Assembly: GCF_963924675.1 (NCBI RefSeq)
Contig: NC_089226.1
Span: 52,407,124 to 52,471,123 of the forward strand
Direction: 5' to 3'
Origin: Phocoena phocoena
Lineage: Eukaryota > Chordata > Mammalia > Artiodactyla > Phocoenidae
Length of the DNA stretch: 64,000 bases
Shown here: positions 23,236 to 33,564 of the stretch, in pieces
How the letters are laid out: the number at the start of each line of letters is the position of its first letter
How positions within the stretch are numbered: position 1 is the stretch's first letter
Made by a program: the position numbers and the translations under genes
Notes under the pieces: generated by a model
What the model was told of the DNA's origin: nothing
Database searches by the model: none
Seen by the model: the letters and a program-made list of their open reading frames with translations, nothing else

Positions 23236-24049
23236 TGTTTGTGTTTTTTACAGTTTTTTTTTTTTTTTTCATGTAATTGATATCTAGTCTCATAGCGTTG
23301 TGGTCAGAAAAGATATTTGATACAATTTCAATTTTCTTAAATTTACCAAAGCTTGATTTGTGACCCAAGATATGATCTATTCTGCAGAATGTTCCATGAG
23401 CACTTGAGAAGAAAGTGTACTCTGTTCTTTTTGGATGGAATGTCCTAAAAATATCAATTAAGTCAATCTTGTTTAATGTATCATTTAAAGCTTGTGTTTC
23501 CTTATTTATTTTCATTTTGGTTGATCTGTCCATTGGTGAAAGTGAGATGTTAAAGTTCCCTACTGTGAATGTGTTACTGTCGATTTCCCCTTTTATGGCT
23601 GTTAGCATTTCCCTTATGTATTGTGGTGCTCCTATGTTGGGTGCATAAATATTTAGAATTGTTATATCTTCTTCTTGGATCGATCCCTTGATCATTATGT
23701 AGTGTCCTTTTTAGTCTCTTGTAATAGTCTTTATTTTAGAGTCTATTTTGTCTGATATGAGAATTGCTACTCCAGCTTTCTTTTAATTTCCATTTCCATG
23801 GCATATCTTTTTCCCTCCCTTCACTTTCAGTCTGTATGTGTCCCCTAGGTCTGAAGTGGGTCTCTTGTAGACAGCATATATACAAGGCTTGTTTTTATAT
23901 CCATTCAGCCAGTCTATGTCTTTTGGTTGGAGCATTTAATCCATTTATATTGAAGGTAATTAGCGATATGAGTGTTCTATTAACATTTTCTTAATTGTTT
24001 TGGGTTTGCTATTGTAGGTCTTTTCCTTCTCTTATGTTTTCTGCCTAGA

Positions 24050-24938
24050 GAAGTTCCTTTAGCATTTTTTGTAAAGCTGGTTTGGTGGTGCTGAATTCTC
24101 TTAGCTCTTGTTTGTCTGTAAAGGTTTTAATTTCTCCATCAAATATGAATGAGATCCTTGCTGGTTACAGTAATCTTGGTTGTAGGTTGTTCCCTTTCAT
24201 TGCTTTAAATATATCCTGTCACTCTCCTCTGATTTGCAGAGTTTTTGCTGAAAGATCAGCTGTTAGCTTTATGGGGATTTCCTTGTATGTTATTTGTTGC
24301 TTTTCCCTTGCTGTTTTCAATATTTTTTCTTTGTATTTAATTTTTGATAGTTTTATTAATATGTGCCTTGGTGTGTTTCTCCTTGGATTTATCCTATATG
24401 GTACTCTCTGTGCTTCCTGGACTTGATTAACTATTTCCTTTCCCGTATTAGTGAAGTTTTCAACTATAATCTTTTCAAATATTTTCTCAGTGCCTTTCTT
24501 TTTCTCTTCTTCTTCCGGGACCACTATAATTCAAATGTTGGTGCGTTTAATATTGTCCCAGAGGTTTCTGAGGCTGTCCTCAATTCTTTTCATTCTTTTT
24601 TCTTTATTCTGCTCTGCAATAGTTATTTCCACTATTTTATCTTCCAGGTCACTTATCCATTCTTCTGCCTCAGTTATTCTGCTATTGATCCCTTCTAGAG
24701 AATTTTTAATTTCATTTATTGTGTTGTTCATCATTGTTTGTTTGCTCTTTAGTTCTTCTGGGTCCTTGTGAAACGTTTTTTGTATTCTCTCCATTCTATT
24801 TCCAAGATTTTGGATCATCTTTACTATCATTATTCTGAATTCTTTTTCAGGTAGACTGCCTGCTTTCTCTTGATTTGTTTGGTCTGGTGGGTTTTTACCT
24901 TGTTCCTTCGTCTGCTGCATATTTCTCTGTCTTCTCAT
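24050..24938 (-). pseudogene. L1 ORF1 pseudogene (RNA-binding chaperone)
   Basis: ORF1 normally forms coiled-coil trimers that coat L1 RNA. The likely start codon is at 24,938-24,936 (MRRQRNMQQTKEQ). The coiled-coil region is clear at about 24,560-24,850: MERIQKTFHKDPEELKSKQ and INSRITEAEEWISDLEDKI. The RNA-recognition and C-terminal part continues in another frame from 24,524 (VPEEEEKKKGTEKIFEKII), so there is a frameshift at about 24,525-24,530, and a stop at 24,219 cuts the C-terminal domain. Upstream of the start, the same frame stays open for 64 further codons into the 5' UTR (to 25,130). That extension has a low-complexity, basic composition and is probably not translated. Confidence 0.85.
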
Positions 24939-25590
24939 TCTGCTTAACTTACTGTGTTTGGGGTCTCCTTTTCGCAGACTGCAGGTTCGTAGTTCCTGCT
25001 GTTTTTGTTGTCTGCCCCCGGTGGGTAAGGTTGATTCAGCGGGTTGTGTAGGCTTCCTGGTAGAGAGGACTGGTGCCTGCATTCTTGTCTGTGAGGCTAG
25101 ATCTTGTCTTTTTGATGGGCAGTACTGCATCCAGTGGTGTGTTTTTGTGTGTTTGTGAACTTATTATGATTTTAGGCAGCCTCTCTGCTAATGGGTGGGG
25201 TTGTGTTCCTGTCTTGCTAGTTGTTTGCCATGGGGTGTCCAGCACTGGGCCTTGCTGGTCGTTGAGTGGAGCTGGGTCTTAGCGTTGAGACGGAGATCTC
25301 TGGCAGATCTCTCGCTGATTGATATTACGTGGGGCCGGGCATTCTCTGGTGGTCCAGTGTGCTGGACTCAGGTCTCCCACCTCAGAGGCTCAGGCCTGAC
25401 AGCTGGCCAGAGCATCAAGACCCTGTCAGCCACACGGCTTTTGGGAAGTTTGAGGTCTTCTGCTAGCGTTCAGTAGTTGTTCTATAGAAGTTGTTCCACA
25501 CGTAGGTGTATTTTTGATGTATTTGTGAGGAGGAAGGTGTTCTCCATGTCTTACTCGTCCGCCATCTTGAAGGTCCTCTCTCTTCACACC
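24939..25590 (-). promoter_or_regulatory. L1 5' UTR and internal promoter region
   Basis: About 650 bases upstream of ORF1, GC-richer than the rest of the element. It differs clearly from the 5' UTR of the L1 at 60,986, so the two belong to different promoter types. Confidence 0.6.
25559..25570 (-). promoter_or_regulatory. YY1-like motif at the L1 5' end
   Basis: TCAAGATGGCGG on the minus strand, about 20 bases inside the 5' boundary of the L1. CAAGATGGC is the core of the YY1 site found near the start of human L1, where it positions transcription initiation. Binding here is inferred from the motif and its position only. Confidence 0.6.
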
Positions 25591-25599
25591 TCCTGTTGC

Positions 25600-25760
25600 T
25601 AGAGGATCCACATTTCACAGTTCTGGAGGCTGGAAGTCCAAAATCAGGGAGCCAACATGGTTGGGTTCTCTTCCTGGTTTGCAGACGATCCCATCCAGCT
25701 GGGTGTTCAAGGCAGAGTGAGAGCACAAAAGCTCTCTCAATATTCATTATTTTTAACACT
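25600..25760 (-). mobile_element. MLT1/MST-type (MaLR) LTR fragment
   Basis: The + strand reads 'tttcacagttctggaggctg', 'aagtccaaaatcagggagcc', 'cttcctggtttgcagacgat', the complement of a MaLR LTR. Truncated at the boundary with the L1. Confidence 0.65.
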
Positions 25761-25935
25761 CAGAAGCACATTGAATGTCCTCCTAAGTTAAACCTCTCTT
25801 TCTCAGGGAAAGTGATTTTAGGCATAGAGGTAATTTGAACTTCTGAAAGTGCAGTTGAATTCCAAATAAGTTACAGTTTTCATAAAGAAATTGAGAAACA
25901 GCCATTTAACTTCACTGTCCTTTTCTGATGAGGGT

Positions 25936-26146
25936 TTTTTTTTTTTTTTTTTTTGGCACTATGCGGGCCTCTCACTGCTGTGGCCTCTCCCGTTGCGGAG
26001 CACAGGCTCCGGACGCGCAGGCTCGGCAGCCATGGGTCACGGGCCAGCCACTCCGCGGCATGTGGGATCCTCCCGGACTGGGGCACGAACCCGCGTCCCC
26101 TGCATCGGCAGGCGGACTCTCAACCACTGCACCACCAGGGAAGCCC
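25936..26146 (-). mobile_element. CHR-2-like SINE
   Basis: T run on the left, SINE head complement on the right. The target duplication ctgatgaggg occurs at 25,925 and 26,147. Little diverged. Confidence 0.95.
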
Positions 26147-26489
26147 CTGATGAGGGGTTTTTTTCCTAGTTCTGAAGCAGTCTTATTTCCAGAATATGAG
26201 TCATGTTTTTCACTATATGAGTTTTTGTTGCAGCATAAATATGACATCAGACAACTTGGGTGTTGTCAGTTTATACTTTTCTAAGCTATTTATGACCTCT
26301 TTAAGGATCAGCACACAGCTCTGGAGAAACAGTAGATACATTTCTGTTTTACTGTAATCCTTTCTCCATTTTCATCCTCAGTGCATTATTCAAATATTAG
26401 AGAAGGATATTCTTCTTGTCCAAAACTTTGAAAATAATAGCACAGTAGCTTTTTTTAACATCTTGTTTATGGCAGGTAACAATAGCTGT

Positions 26490-26640
26490 CTTGTAACTGC
26501 ATGTCTATAGAGATTATTTCCTTCTATTTCTGTAAAGTCAAAAATTCTATTAAGTGCTCCTGCACGATCTTGAGAGGACTGAGAAGTGATCATAAACTTC
26601 CATTATGAGCGCCTCCATTTCACAGATCAAGAAATCATAC
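26490..26640 (-). repeat. MIR SINE, antisense, degraded
   Basis: Read on the minus strand, 'tttcttgatctgtgaaatgg' followed by 'gcaggagcacttaatagaat' matches the MIR core and tail. Confidence 0.4.
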
Positions 26641-28399
26641 CTCTTCTTATCAGTGGACACAAGGGGTGCAGGACATTTTGCAGGTCTTTCTATTTTCTTT
26701 GGTAAGAAGTCTATAGACATAAGAGAAACTGCCATAAGTTACCTTTACACTATTTTTTAATACGCAGGTTGAGGAGGAAAGTCAGCATATCAGTAATCTT
26801 TTATGTTTTCTGCAGTGTCATTAAACTTTTCCTACAAATTAAGAAAATAAATTGAAAACTACACTTTTCAAATCAAAGTACTCCAGAACTAGGGGAACCT
26901 TAATTTTTGTTGCTGTGATTCACTGTCACTCTCACCACACTCAGTAAAAAACGGATCATTGGTAAGATCTCAGAGAAGCAGCTCTGCTCTGGGAGAGGCC
27001 AACTCGCCTGTTATCAAAATGTCCCCTTTTGTTCGTCATGGGATAATTTAGTTGCAGTCTCTGAAGCAGAGAATGTAACTTTACTAAGGTTCCTAAAGCA
27101 ATCAAGGGAGCAACAAGATAATATGTGTTCATTCATGTGGTGTTCCCAAGCTAATTCAACAGCCAGTATTTTCTCCTGAGCATTGATGTCTTCTGGGGGA
27201 GATAAAAAACAACAAACAACAAGAAAAAAAACTTTTGGTTATTAAGATATACTTGCCTGGCTCGTCTCGAACTTGAGAGATTCACTCTCAGAAATTCACC
27301 TCTCTACTGTCCCCAGGTTCCAAATTTCTGTGTATTGTGTGTATCATGTATCTATTTGTTTCTCTGTATTGTGCCCTATGCTTCATTTAGGTCATTTTCC
27401 TCCTTAATCCAGTGTGTGAGTTCTTCCAGCCATCATGAAAGCAACACAGTTGTTTAATTTTCTTTGTTGGTGTATGGGTCATGCTGGAATTTGTATTGTC
27501 ATCATTTTCATTTTCCTTTGCATCACCTGACCTCTTAGAAAATATGCTAGAAATATTCACAGTGTTAAAAATTCAACTAGCGCTATCTCAGTACAAAGCA
27601 CAACGGTTATTCCACAGGCAAAGCCAGAGATGGACTGTCAATACTCATGACTACAATGCACTTAAGTTGTACACTTACGTCACGTGCTCAGAGCATCGCA
27701 ACAATGTGAATTGCAAATCATGGTGGACTGTATCAGTGGTCAGGGGAAGAATTAGTGACAGCAACTATGAAAGACATAACCTATTGCATATCCATTTGAC
27801 ACCAACAAATAAATTGCTTTTGCCCCCCCTTTTTATGCCACCATGTAGGTTTTGTACTTTTTCCCTGACCTTTTGCACCTGTCTCTGAATACCATGGCTT
27901 TTTACTTCCTGGAAAAGGGTTTCTTGGGATGTGGGACTTTCTGCACTAAAACTGGAACAGTCCTGGGTAACCGAGGTGATTGGTCACCCTACCTTTTGGC
28001 CAGTTTGGTATTAGAGCCCAGTTAGAATGTTTATCACTAAAGTTCCATGCCTCCACAGTAGCTCAGCACTGAGCTCCTTGTCTGATGGTTTAGAATGCAG
28101 TCTAATTCCCTAGTGTGAAGTAGCCAGACAGCACCAGCTAGGAAAAATGGGGTTGTCAGGAAAGAGCCCTGGGTTGTGAGGCTTAGAGGATAAATTTGAC
28201 TGCTTCAAACCAAGGTTGTCTAGGAGATGGTAAAGGCAGTCATGATATTTCATTACTTTCAAACTATGATGCCTCAAAAGGTCAAAAATGTTGAAGCAAC
28301 AGAAAGTAAAAACCATACTCCTTAGCAAGGCACCAGTGTTGCTCATTAAGTTAGCATCTATCTAATTCCAGGTATCTCTTCAGCCTGGACACTTTTACA
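26641..28399. other. Unassigned unique DNA
   Basis: About 1.7 kb without a recognised repeat. A 135-codon open frame at 27,481-27,888 (+) shows no domain, signal or splice context; I regard it as chance. Confidence 0.4.
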
Positions 28400-28810
28400 A
28401 CCCAACACCTAACTCAGTGTGCTTTCATTTCCCCCATATGCCATGCTTTCTCACTCCCCTGTTTCAGGGCTTGATATCTTCTCCCCCCAAAATGACTTTG
28501 ATTTGTCTCTCTCCTTGGTTGCCATCCAGCCATCCTTTAATTTGTAGACAATATATTACTTCCTCAGTTAAATCTCTCCTCACTTCCAGCTTGGGAGGAT
28601 GCCTCTTTTACTCATCCAGAATCTATGCTTATTCTTATCCTAGAGCTTGTAACACCCGATGACAATTGCCTGTCTCTGTTACTAGATGCCGAGGGAGTGC
28701 ACTCTGGTTCTCACCTTTGTTTCACTAGCACCTGAGGTTACTCGTGGTGTATTGTTAGGTCTTAATAAATGCTTGATGACAGTCTTGAATGAATAAATGA
28801 TTAATTGGTT
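28400..28810 (+). repeat. L2 LINE 3' end, long copy
   Basis: In L2 order: 'ccatgctttctcactcccct', 'cagttaaatctctcctcact', 'gacaattgcctgtctctgtt', 'aggtcttaataaatgcttga', ending in gaatgaataaatga. Confidence 0.75.
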
Positions 28811-29621
28811 GAATAAACGCATGAATGAATGTCAAATATTATTACCAACTACCATAGTGATGTGAGATATTTTCATTTCTTGAAAACATATGAGCTGTTC
28901 AGTAACCTACACGTATCTTATTCCATAGAACCTTTCAACCGTTGTGACTAAGCGTTTTTAAAAAATGCAAGCCCCCATAAATAACCTTTATTATTAGGCC
29001 TAATCATATGAACTGTTGTTTTTATAGTTTGTAGGATGGTTGAATATCAACAATTTGATATAATCTAATCTAATAGACACTATTTAGGGAAAGTACCTTT
29101 AACAAACGTTAAAGTCAACAACCTTAAAACAAATAACCATCTCTATTTAACACTTCCCAGAACTTTCAAGGTGGAATATTGCAAACCCAACTGCTACCCT
29201 AAGAAAATCACTAATACTAGAAACTTGACCTTGACACTATGTTCTGGATAAGTATGGAGATGAAACCTTTACTTTTTATACTATAATTGCTCAGAAAGGC
29301 TGTAACACTCATTACAAGATTGTCTAAAAGCTTAAAGATAACAAAGACATTGGGTGTAACCTACTGCAAGTCATGTACTACATGACTGGGTCTATATGGT
29401 AGGGCTGGAGCCCACCAGACATGGTTAGTTTCCATGCGATGGGTGTCATGTATCACCCACAACAAAGAGCACACTCTAGACATTCTGGATTTTCAAGATC
29501 TAGGCCAGAAGGCGAGAGCACAAGTTTATTCTCCCACTTAACTATTTAATCATATCTCATTGGATGATTAACAAAGGAAGCAATCATCCCTTTCAAGAAA
29601 ATATAACTTTTTATTACAGCA
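28811..29621. other. Unassigned unique DNA
   Basis: AT-rich; no repeat or plausible exon recognised. Confidence 0.4.
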
Positions 29622-30133
29622 GTCTATTGGTTTTCTATCACTGCATACCGAATTACCACAAACGTAGTGACTTTAAACAATACCCATTTATAGTCTCCTA
29701 GTTCTGTAGCACAGAAGTATGAGCGGGCTCAACTGAGCTCCCTGCTTGTAGTACCACAGGATTGAAATCAAGGCCGGGCTGTGCTCCCATCTGAAACACA
29801 AGGTCCTTTCTGAAATTCATTCAGGTTGGTAGAGTTCAATTCCTTGTGGTTGTAGGACTAAGATCCTATTTCCCTGTTGGCTGTCACCTGGGGTCACTCT
29901 CTGCCTATTCTTATCACGGAGAGTAGAGACCACCCATTTTCCTTCTCACACGGCACACTCATTTTCAAATCAGCAAAAGCCCATGTTTGCCTTCAAAAGC
30001 AAATTTCTTCTGTTTTGAATCTCTCTGACTTCCCCTTCTGCCACCAGACAAAGACTTTCTGCTCTTAAAGTATTTATGTGATTAGTTCAGACTCACCTAA
30101 ATAATCTCCTTCTGATTAACTCAAAGTGTACTA

Positions 30134-30342
30134 ATTTTTTTTTTTTTTTTGCGGTACGCGGGCCTCTCACTGTTGTGGCCTCTCCCATTGCAGAGCACAG
30201 GCTCCGGACGCACAGGCTCAGCAGCCATGGCTCACGGGCCCAGCCGCTCCGCGGCATGTGGGATCTTCCCTGACAGGGGCACGAACCCGTGTCCCCTGCA
30301 TCGGCAGGTGGACTCTCAACCACTGCGCCACCAGGGAAGCCC
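30134..30342 (-). mobile_element. CHR-2-like SINE with a 17 bp target duplication
   Basis: The duplication aaagtgtactaattttt is exact at 30,123-30,139 and 30,343-30,359, showing a recent insertion into the MLT1 LTR. Confidence 0.97.
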
Positions 30343-30390
30343 AAAGTGTACTAATTTTTAACTTTAATTTCATCTGCAAAATCCCTTTGG

Positions 30391-30401
30391 CATATATATA
30401 T

Positions 30402-30455
<54 letters not shown>
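30391..30455. repeat. (TA)n microsatellite
   Basis: About 65 bases of alternating TA broken once by GCC at 30,404-30,406. It is likely length-variable and prone to cruciform formation. Confidence 0.95.
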
Positions 30456-30460
<5 letters not shown>

Positions 30461-30869
30461 CGGTAACATAATCAGGGTGTAGTATCTCATGATATTCACA
30501 ATCCCAGAGATCTGGGTGGTAATTGTCGTGGTGGGTGTGGAGGCATTTTATGATTATGAATTGGCACTGTAGGATCCTGAGACCCAAGGTAGACAGACCA
30601 AAACAGCAGTGCTCTTCAGAGAATGGCGACAGAACAGAGGTGCCCTGTTTGAATGGATCTTGTATTTCAGTGGTAAACATAAGATGAGAGAGAAGTGGCA
30701 GTTTCAACGACCATATGGCACAGAAGAGAATGGCAGGGGATGAAGTGGATTAAAAATAGAGAACTGGTACCAGTTATGGGTTAAGCTTTCGTTAGTGAAG
30801 TGACCACTGTATGTGAGGATTATCTGTTTCTATCTGTTTATTATCTGTTCATCTTTCTCTTTCTTGTTT

Positions 30870-30970
30870 TTAAGCTTCTTGAGAGTTAAGACTACTTTCA
30901 TTTATCCTTTATCTCTCCCACGAGGTGTAGTGCCAGGCACTGATGGGTAAGTGGATAAATGAAAGTACTA
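30870..30970 (+). repeat. L2 LINE 3' end
   Basis: In order: 'agcttcttgagagttaagac', 'gtgtagtgccaggcactgat', 'gggtaagtggataaatg'. Confidence 0.55.
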
Positions 30971-31379
30971 ATGCATGATCTGATGAATCACTGGATCAAG
31001 TGAATCCGTGAAAAAGCTATAGTTGGAAGAAAGCACTTCTGTCTTAGGATGAACCCAAGACAGGTGTTCCTTTGACCCAAACCTTCTGAAATGTAGCTCT
31101 CCTTAAAAGTACCACTGTTCAAGGTGGCCTGACAACTCTGTTACTGAGAACTTTAATGGTCTTTAACACCTGTTAGTTTTACTAATGTACTAATGTAGGA
31201 AGAGAGATGCTGCCTCTTCCCTGGAACTCTTGGTATCTAAAATAGGAGTGAACACAACATTTTCAGAGAGAATGTTGTATTTTTTTTCCCTTTGTGAACT
31301 TAACCCCCTCCCCTGATTGGATGTGACCATGCTATACGTTCCTAAACTTTCCTAGTGGGAACCACTTTGGGCACCCCTG

Positions 31380-31950
31380 TGTATTAGTTTTTTTATTGCT
31401 GCAATAACAGATTATGACATACTTAGTTAGTATCTTAAAGCAACACAAACTTATTATCTCATGGTTTCCATGTGTTGGAGTCTGAATGGGTTCCTATCCT
31501 CCAGATCTCAAAAAGCCAAAATCAAGGTGTTGGCAAGCCTGGACTCTTACCTGGATGCTTTGGAGGAGAATCTGCTCCCAGGATCATGCAGGTTGTTTCT
31601 TGCAGACCGAGGTCCCATTTCCTTGCTGTCAGCTGGGGGCTGCTCCTATATTCTAGAAGCCTCTTTCGAGTCTTTGAACATGGGCCCGAACATCTCATAC
31701 AGCAACTGTATGTCCAATTCTTCTTACACTTGAAATGTCATTAGCATCCCTTTTTGCCACGTCTCTCTTGCTCTCAGCCTGGGAAAGTTCTTGGTTAGGA
31801 GGCTGTCACTCAATTAGACCCACTTGGATAATTCAGGGTATTCTCCCTATTAACATTAACCTTAATCACATTTGTTCAATCCCTTTTGCCATATAACATA
31901 AAATACTCACAGATGAATATCTTTGGGAAGCCATTCTTCCTACCATATCC
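31380..31950 (-). mobile_element. MLT1-type (MaLR) LTR, antisense, nearly complete
   Basis: Starts 'tgtattagtttttttattgc' and passes through 'gccaaaatcaaggtgttggc', 'attcagggtattctccctat', 'cccttttgccatataacata', ending near 'ttcttcctaccata'. This is the full order of an MLT1 LTR read backwards. It is in the same orientation as the MLT1 copy 0.8 kb away. Confidence 0.75.
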
Positions 31951-32164
31951 TCCATCTTCTGGAATAGGGATAGTAGGGAGCAGATGGAGAGGATACATGT
32001 ATGGCAACTCTGGTCTGGATCTCAATACTGTCTATAATTCATGCCTCCTCTCTCTACTGGCATTACCCATTGATGAAATCTTTGTGTACTGGATTCCAAG
32101 GGCCCCGTGATAAGGTTTACTCACTCAATGTCAAATTAAATGACTTAAATATTATCTCTCTTGT

Positions 32165-32390
32165 TCATTGATCTGCTCAGTATGTACTTGAACACCTACC
32201 ATGTGCCAGGCACCTTGAGAAACCCTTTGGTTAGAGTCTCTGCCATCAATGAATTTATAATTCAGTAGAGAAACATATAAATAACTACATGTTTGACATA
32301 GTGTATTAAGTGATGTGCTAGAGTTAAAACCTGGTGGACCACAGGGACACACAGCAATGGCAGATAAGCCAGAAGAGTGTTATGTCGGGT
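32165..32390 (-). repeat. L2 LINE 3' end, antisense
   Basis: Blocks 'cacctaccatgtgccaggca' and 'atgaatttataattcagtag' are the complement of the L2 3' end. Confidence 0.7.
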
Positions 32391-33399
32391 GCCAGTCATC
32401 ATGTGTCTGTGTCAGAAGTATTTTTATTTTGGCAGAAAGTTGGCTATCCTATAGTGCAGCTGGTTAAGAGAGGAACCTAACAGATTGTAGAGGAACTATT
32501 AACAAATATTTTATGCAGTGTCAAAGGCACAGAAAAATGATAAGCTCTGCTGAGAGGAAAAGGCACACACATTTGAACATACGATATTTCTCTCCTTTGA
32601 CAGACTGTGCACTCATATATTCCTGTCGCAGAAAGCCCTGATTAAAAGGGTGACTAAAAGGATATAGTAGGTGAATTCAGCTTTTCTCGCTTAAGCAAAG
32701 TCTGAATCTTCTTTTTCAAATCAATTCATTCCAGGTTTTTTTCCAATTTTTCTACGGATTATTTTGACTTTGCTCTACGCAGAATTTCTTTGGGTTTAGG
32801 AGTCTGACCAATATACATATCCAGTAGTTTAGTATGATTACTAAGGCCATATATGACAGAGAAACACTTGTTACCACTTCCAGTTTAAAGTTTCTTTGGA
32901 TAGTCTTTAAACATTTTTTACAATTGATTATCCGACAGTTCCCAGAAAAGAGTCTTCCCCAGATGGTACTCTGTGAAAGTTGCTTAATTTTGCTGAATCT
33001 TCACATCCTCGTTGGTGTTGGGACAATCCTGGCTATCTTTTGTGGCTTTTGTTATATTGAATACTGTAAGTAGTATAATTATTGAAAGAAGCAATTCTTG
33101 ACAAAGTAAAGCACTTAATGGCATTTTATTGGCACAAAAGAGTTTAGTAGTATGCACAAAAATGCAAAATAAAATGTGTCATGTGAAAGAGATGCTTGTA
33201 AATTTATATGCATATAAATATGTAAGGGTTTATTGTGACAGACAAGTCTATTATGATACACATTCTCTCCCAGTCCTCTGGCAAACTTTTCAATTATGTT
33301 AGCACTCACACATTCTGGGCATAGATTTTCAGAAGAACAGAATTTTTTTTTTTAATTTGAAAAAAAAATTCCCAAAGGCTCTGATGTTGTAGATATACT
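32391..33399. other. Unassigned unique DNA
   Basis: About 1 kb with no recognised repeat or exon. The open frame at 32,834-33,073 is hydrophobic but has no supporting features. Confidence 0.4.
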
Positions 33400-33512
33400 T
33401 GAATGAAATGTTTACTGAATCTCTCCTATATACACCAGTCTCCTGGGCACTGCAGATACAAAACCAAATGAAGCAAGAACCCTGACCTCAAGGGAAGCTA
33501 CAGGCTGGAGAA
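33400..33512 (-). repeat. L2 LINE 3' end, antisense
   Basis: Blocks 'gggcactgcagatacaaaac' and 'cctgacctcaagggaagcta' match the L2 complement. Confidence 0.6.
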
Positions 33513-33523
33513 GAGGTTCTCTG

Positions 33524-33525
<2 letters not shown>

Positions 33526-33563
<38 letters not shown>
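33526..33563. repeat. (CA)n microsatellite
   Basis: About 19 uninterrupted CA units. Confidence 0.97.

Positions 33564-33564
<1 letters not shown>

Larger units (their letters stand above)
19640..23990 (-). pseudogene. L1 ORF2 pseudogene (endonuclease-reverse transcriptase)
   Basis: ORF2 nicks target DNA and reverse-transcribes L1 RNA. The endonuclease part is open at 23,240-23,695: it contains LNIYAPNIGAPQY and a GNFN where active copies have GDFN, so a catalytic aspartate is replaced; the SDH motif is kept. Reverse-transcriptase pieces lie at 22,549-22,830, 22,033-22,407 ([18 protein letters not shown]), 21,635-22,033 ([13 protein letters not shown]) and 21,221-21,625. In the last piece the catalytic loop reads LSADDMILY instead of LFADDMILY. 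The C-terminus lies at 19,640-19,790 (WHLYTMEYYSAIQRK). Several stops and frameshifts, two active-site changes and two SINE insertions make it non-functional. Confidence 0.9.
19225..25590 (-). mobile_element. Near full-length L1 LINE, inactivated, interrupted by two SINEs
   Basis: On the + strand the element runs backwards. A T tract at about 19,233 (poly-A tail) leads into a 3' UTR (ggtggtcacaaagcaccgag), then ORF2, ORF1 and a 5' UTR that ends at about 25,590 just beyond a CAAGATGGCGG motif. Subtracting the SINEs at 20,581 and 22,901 leaves about 5.8 kb, consistent with an element that kept its 5' end. Both ORFs contain stops and frameshifts. I could not find a convincing target-site duplication. 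An MLT1-type LTR fragment flanks the 5' end, but no matching LTR flanks the 3' end, so the insertion may have been accompanied by a local deletion. Confidence 0.9.
29622..30560 (-). mobile_element. MLT1-type (MaLR) LTR, antisense, interrupted
   Basis: Begins 'attggttttctatcactgca', continues 'ccgaattaccacaaacgtag' and reaches 'tttcatctgcaaaatccctt', matching the complement of an MLT1 LTR. It is split by a SINE at 30,134-30,342 and by an expanded (TA)n tract at 30,391-30,455. The far end is degraded. Confidence 0.6.

Noticed and set aside
23111..23695. 194-codon frame that continues from the L1 endonuclease into a peptide [20 protein letters not shown]
   Set aside because: The last part is the translated SINE inserted at 22,901-23,235. 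The same [13 protein letters not shown] peptide appears at the other SINEs (30,218; 48,070; 52,016) and is a common annotation artefact in these genomes.
26390..26735. Two overlapping minus-strand frames that look like a frame-shifted exon
   Set aside because: The shared part reads as a degraded MIR core and tail, and no splice sites flank it.
27481..27888. 135-codon open frame on the + strand
   Set aside because: No splice context, domain or biased composition; the sequence around it is AT-rich and the C-terminal part reads a pyrimidine-rich tract.
33526..33563. (CA)n as an upstream splicing enhancer or regulatory tract
   Set aside because: No exon nearby; the tract is an ordinary microsatellite at the end of an L2 fragment.
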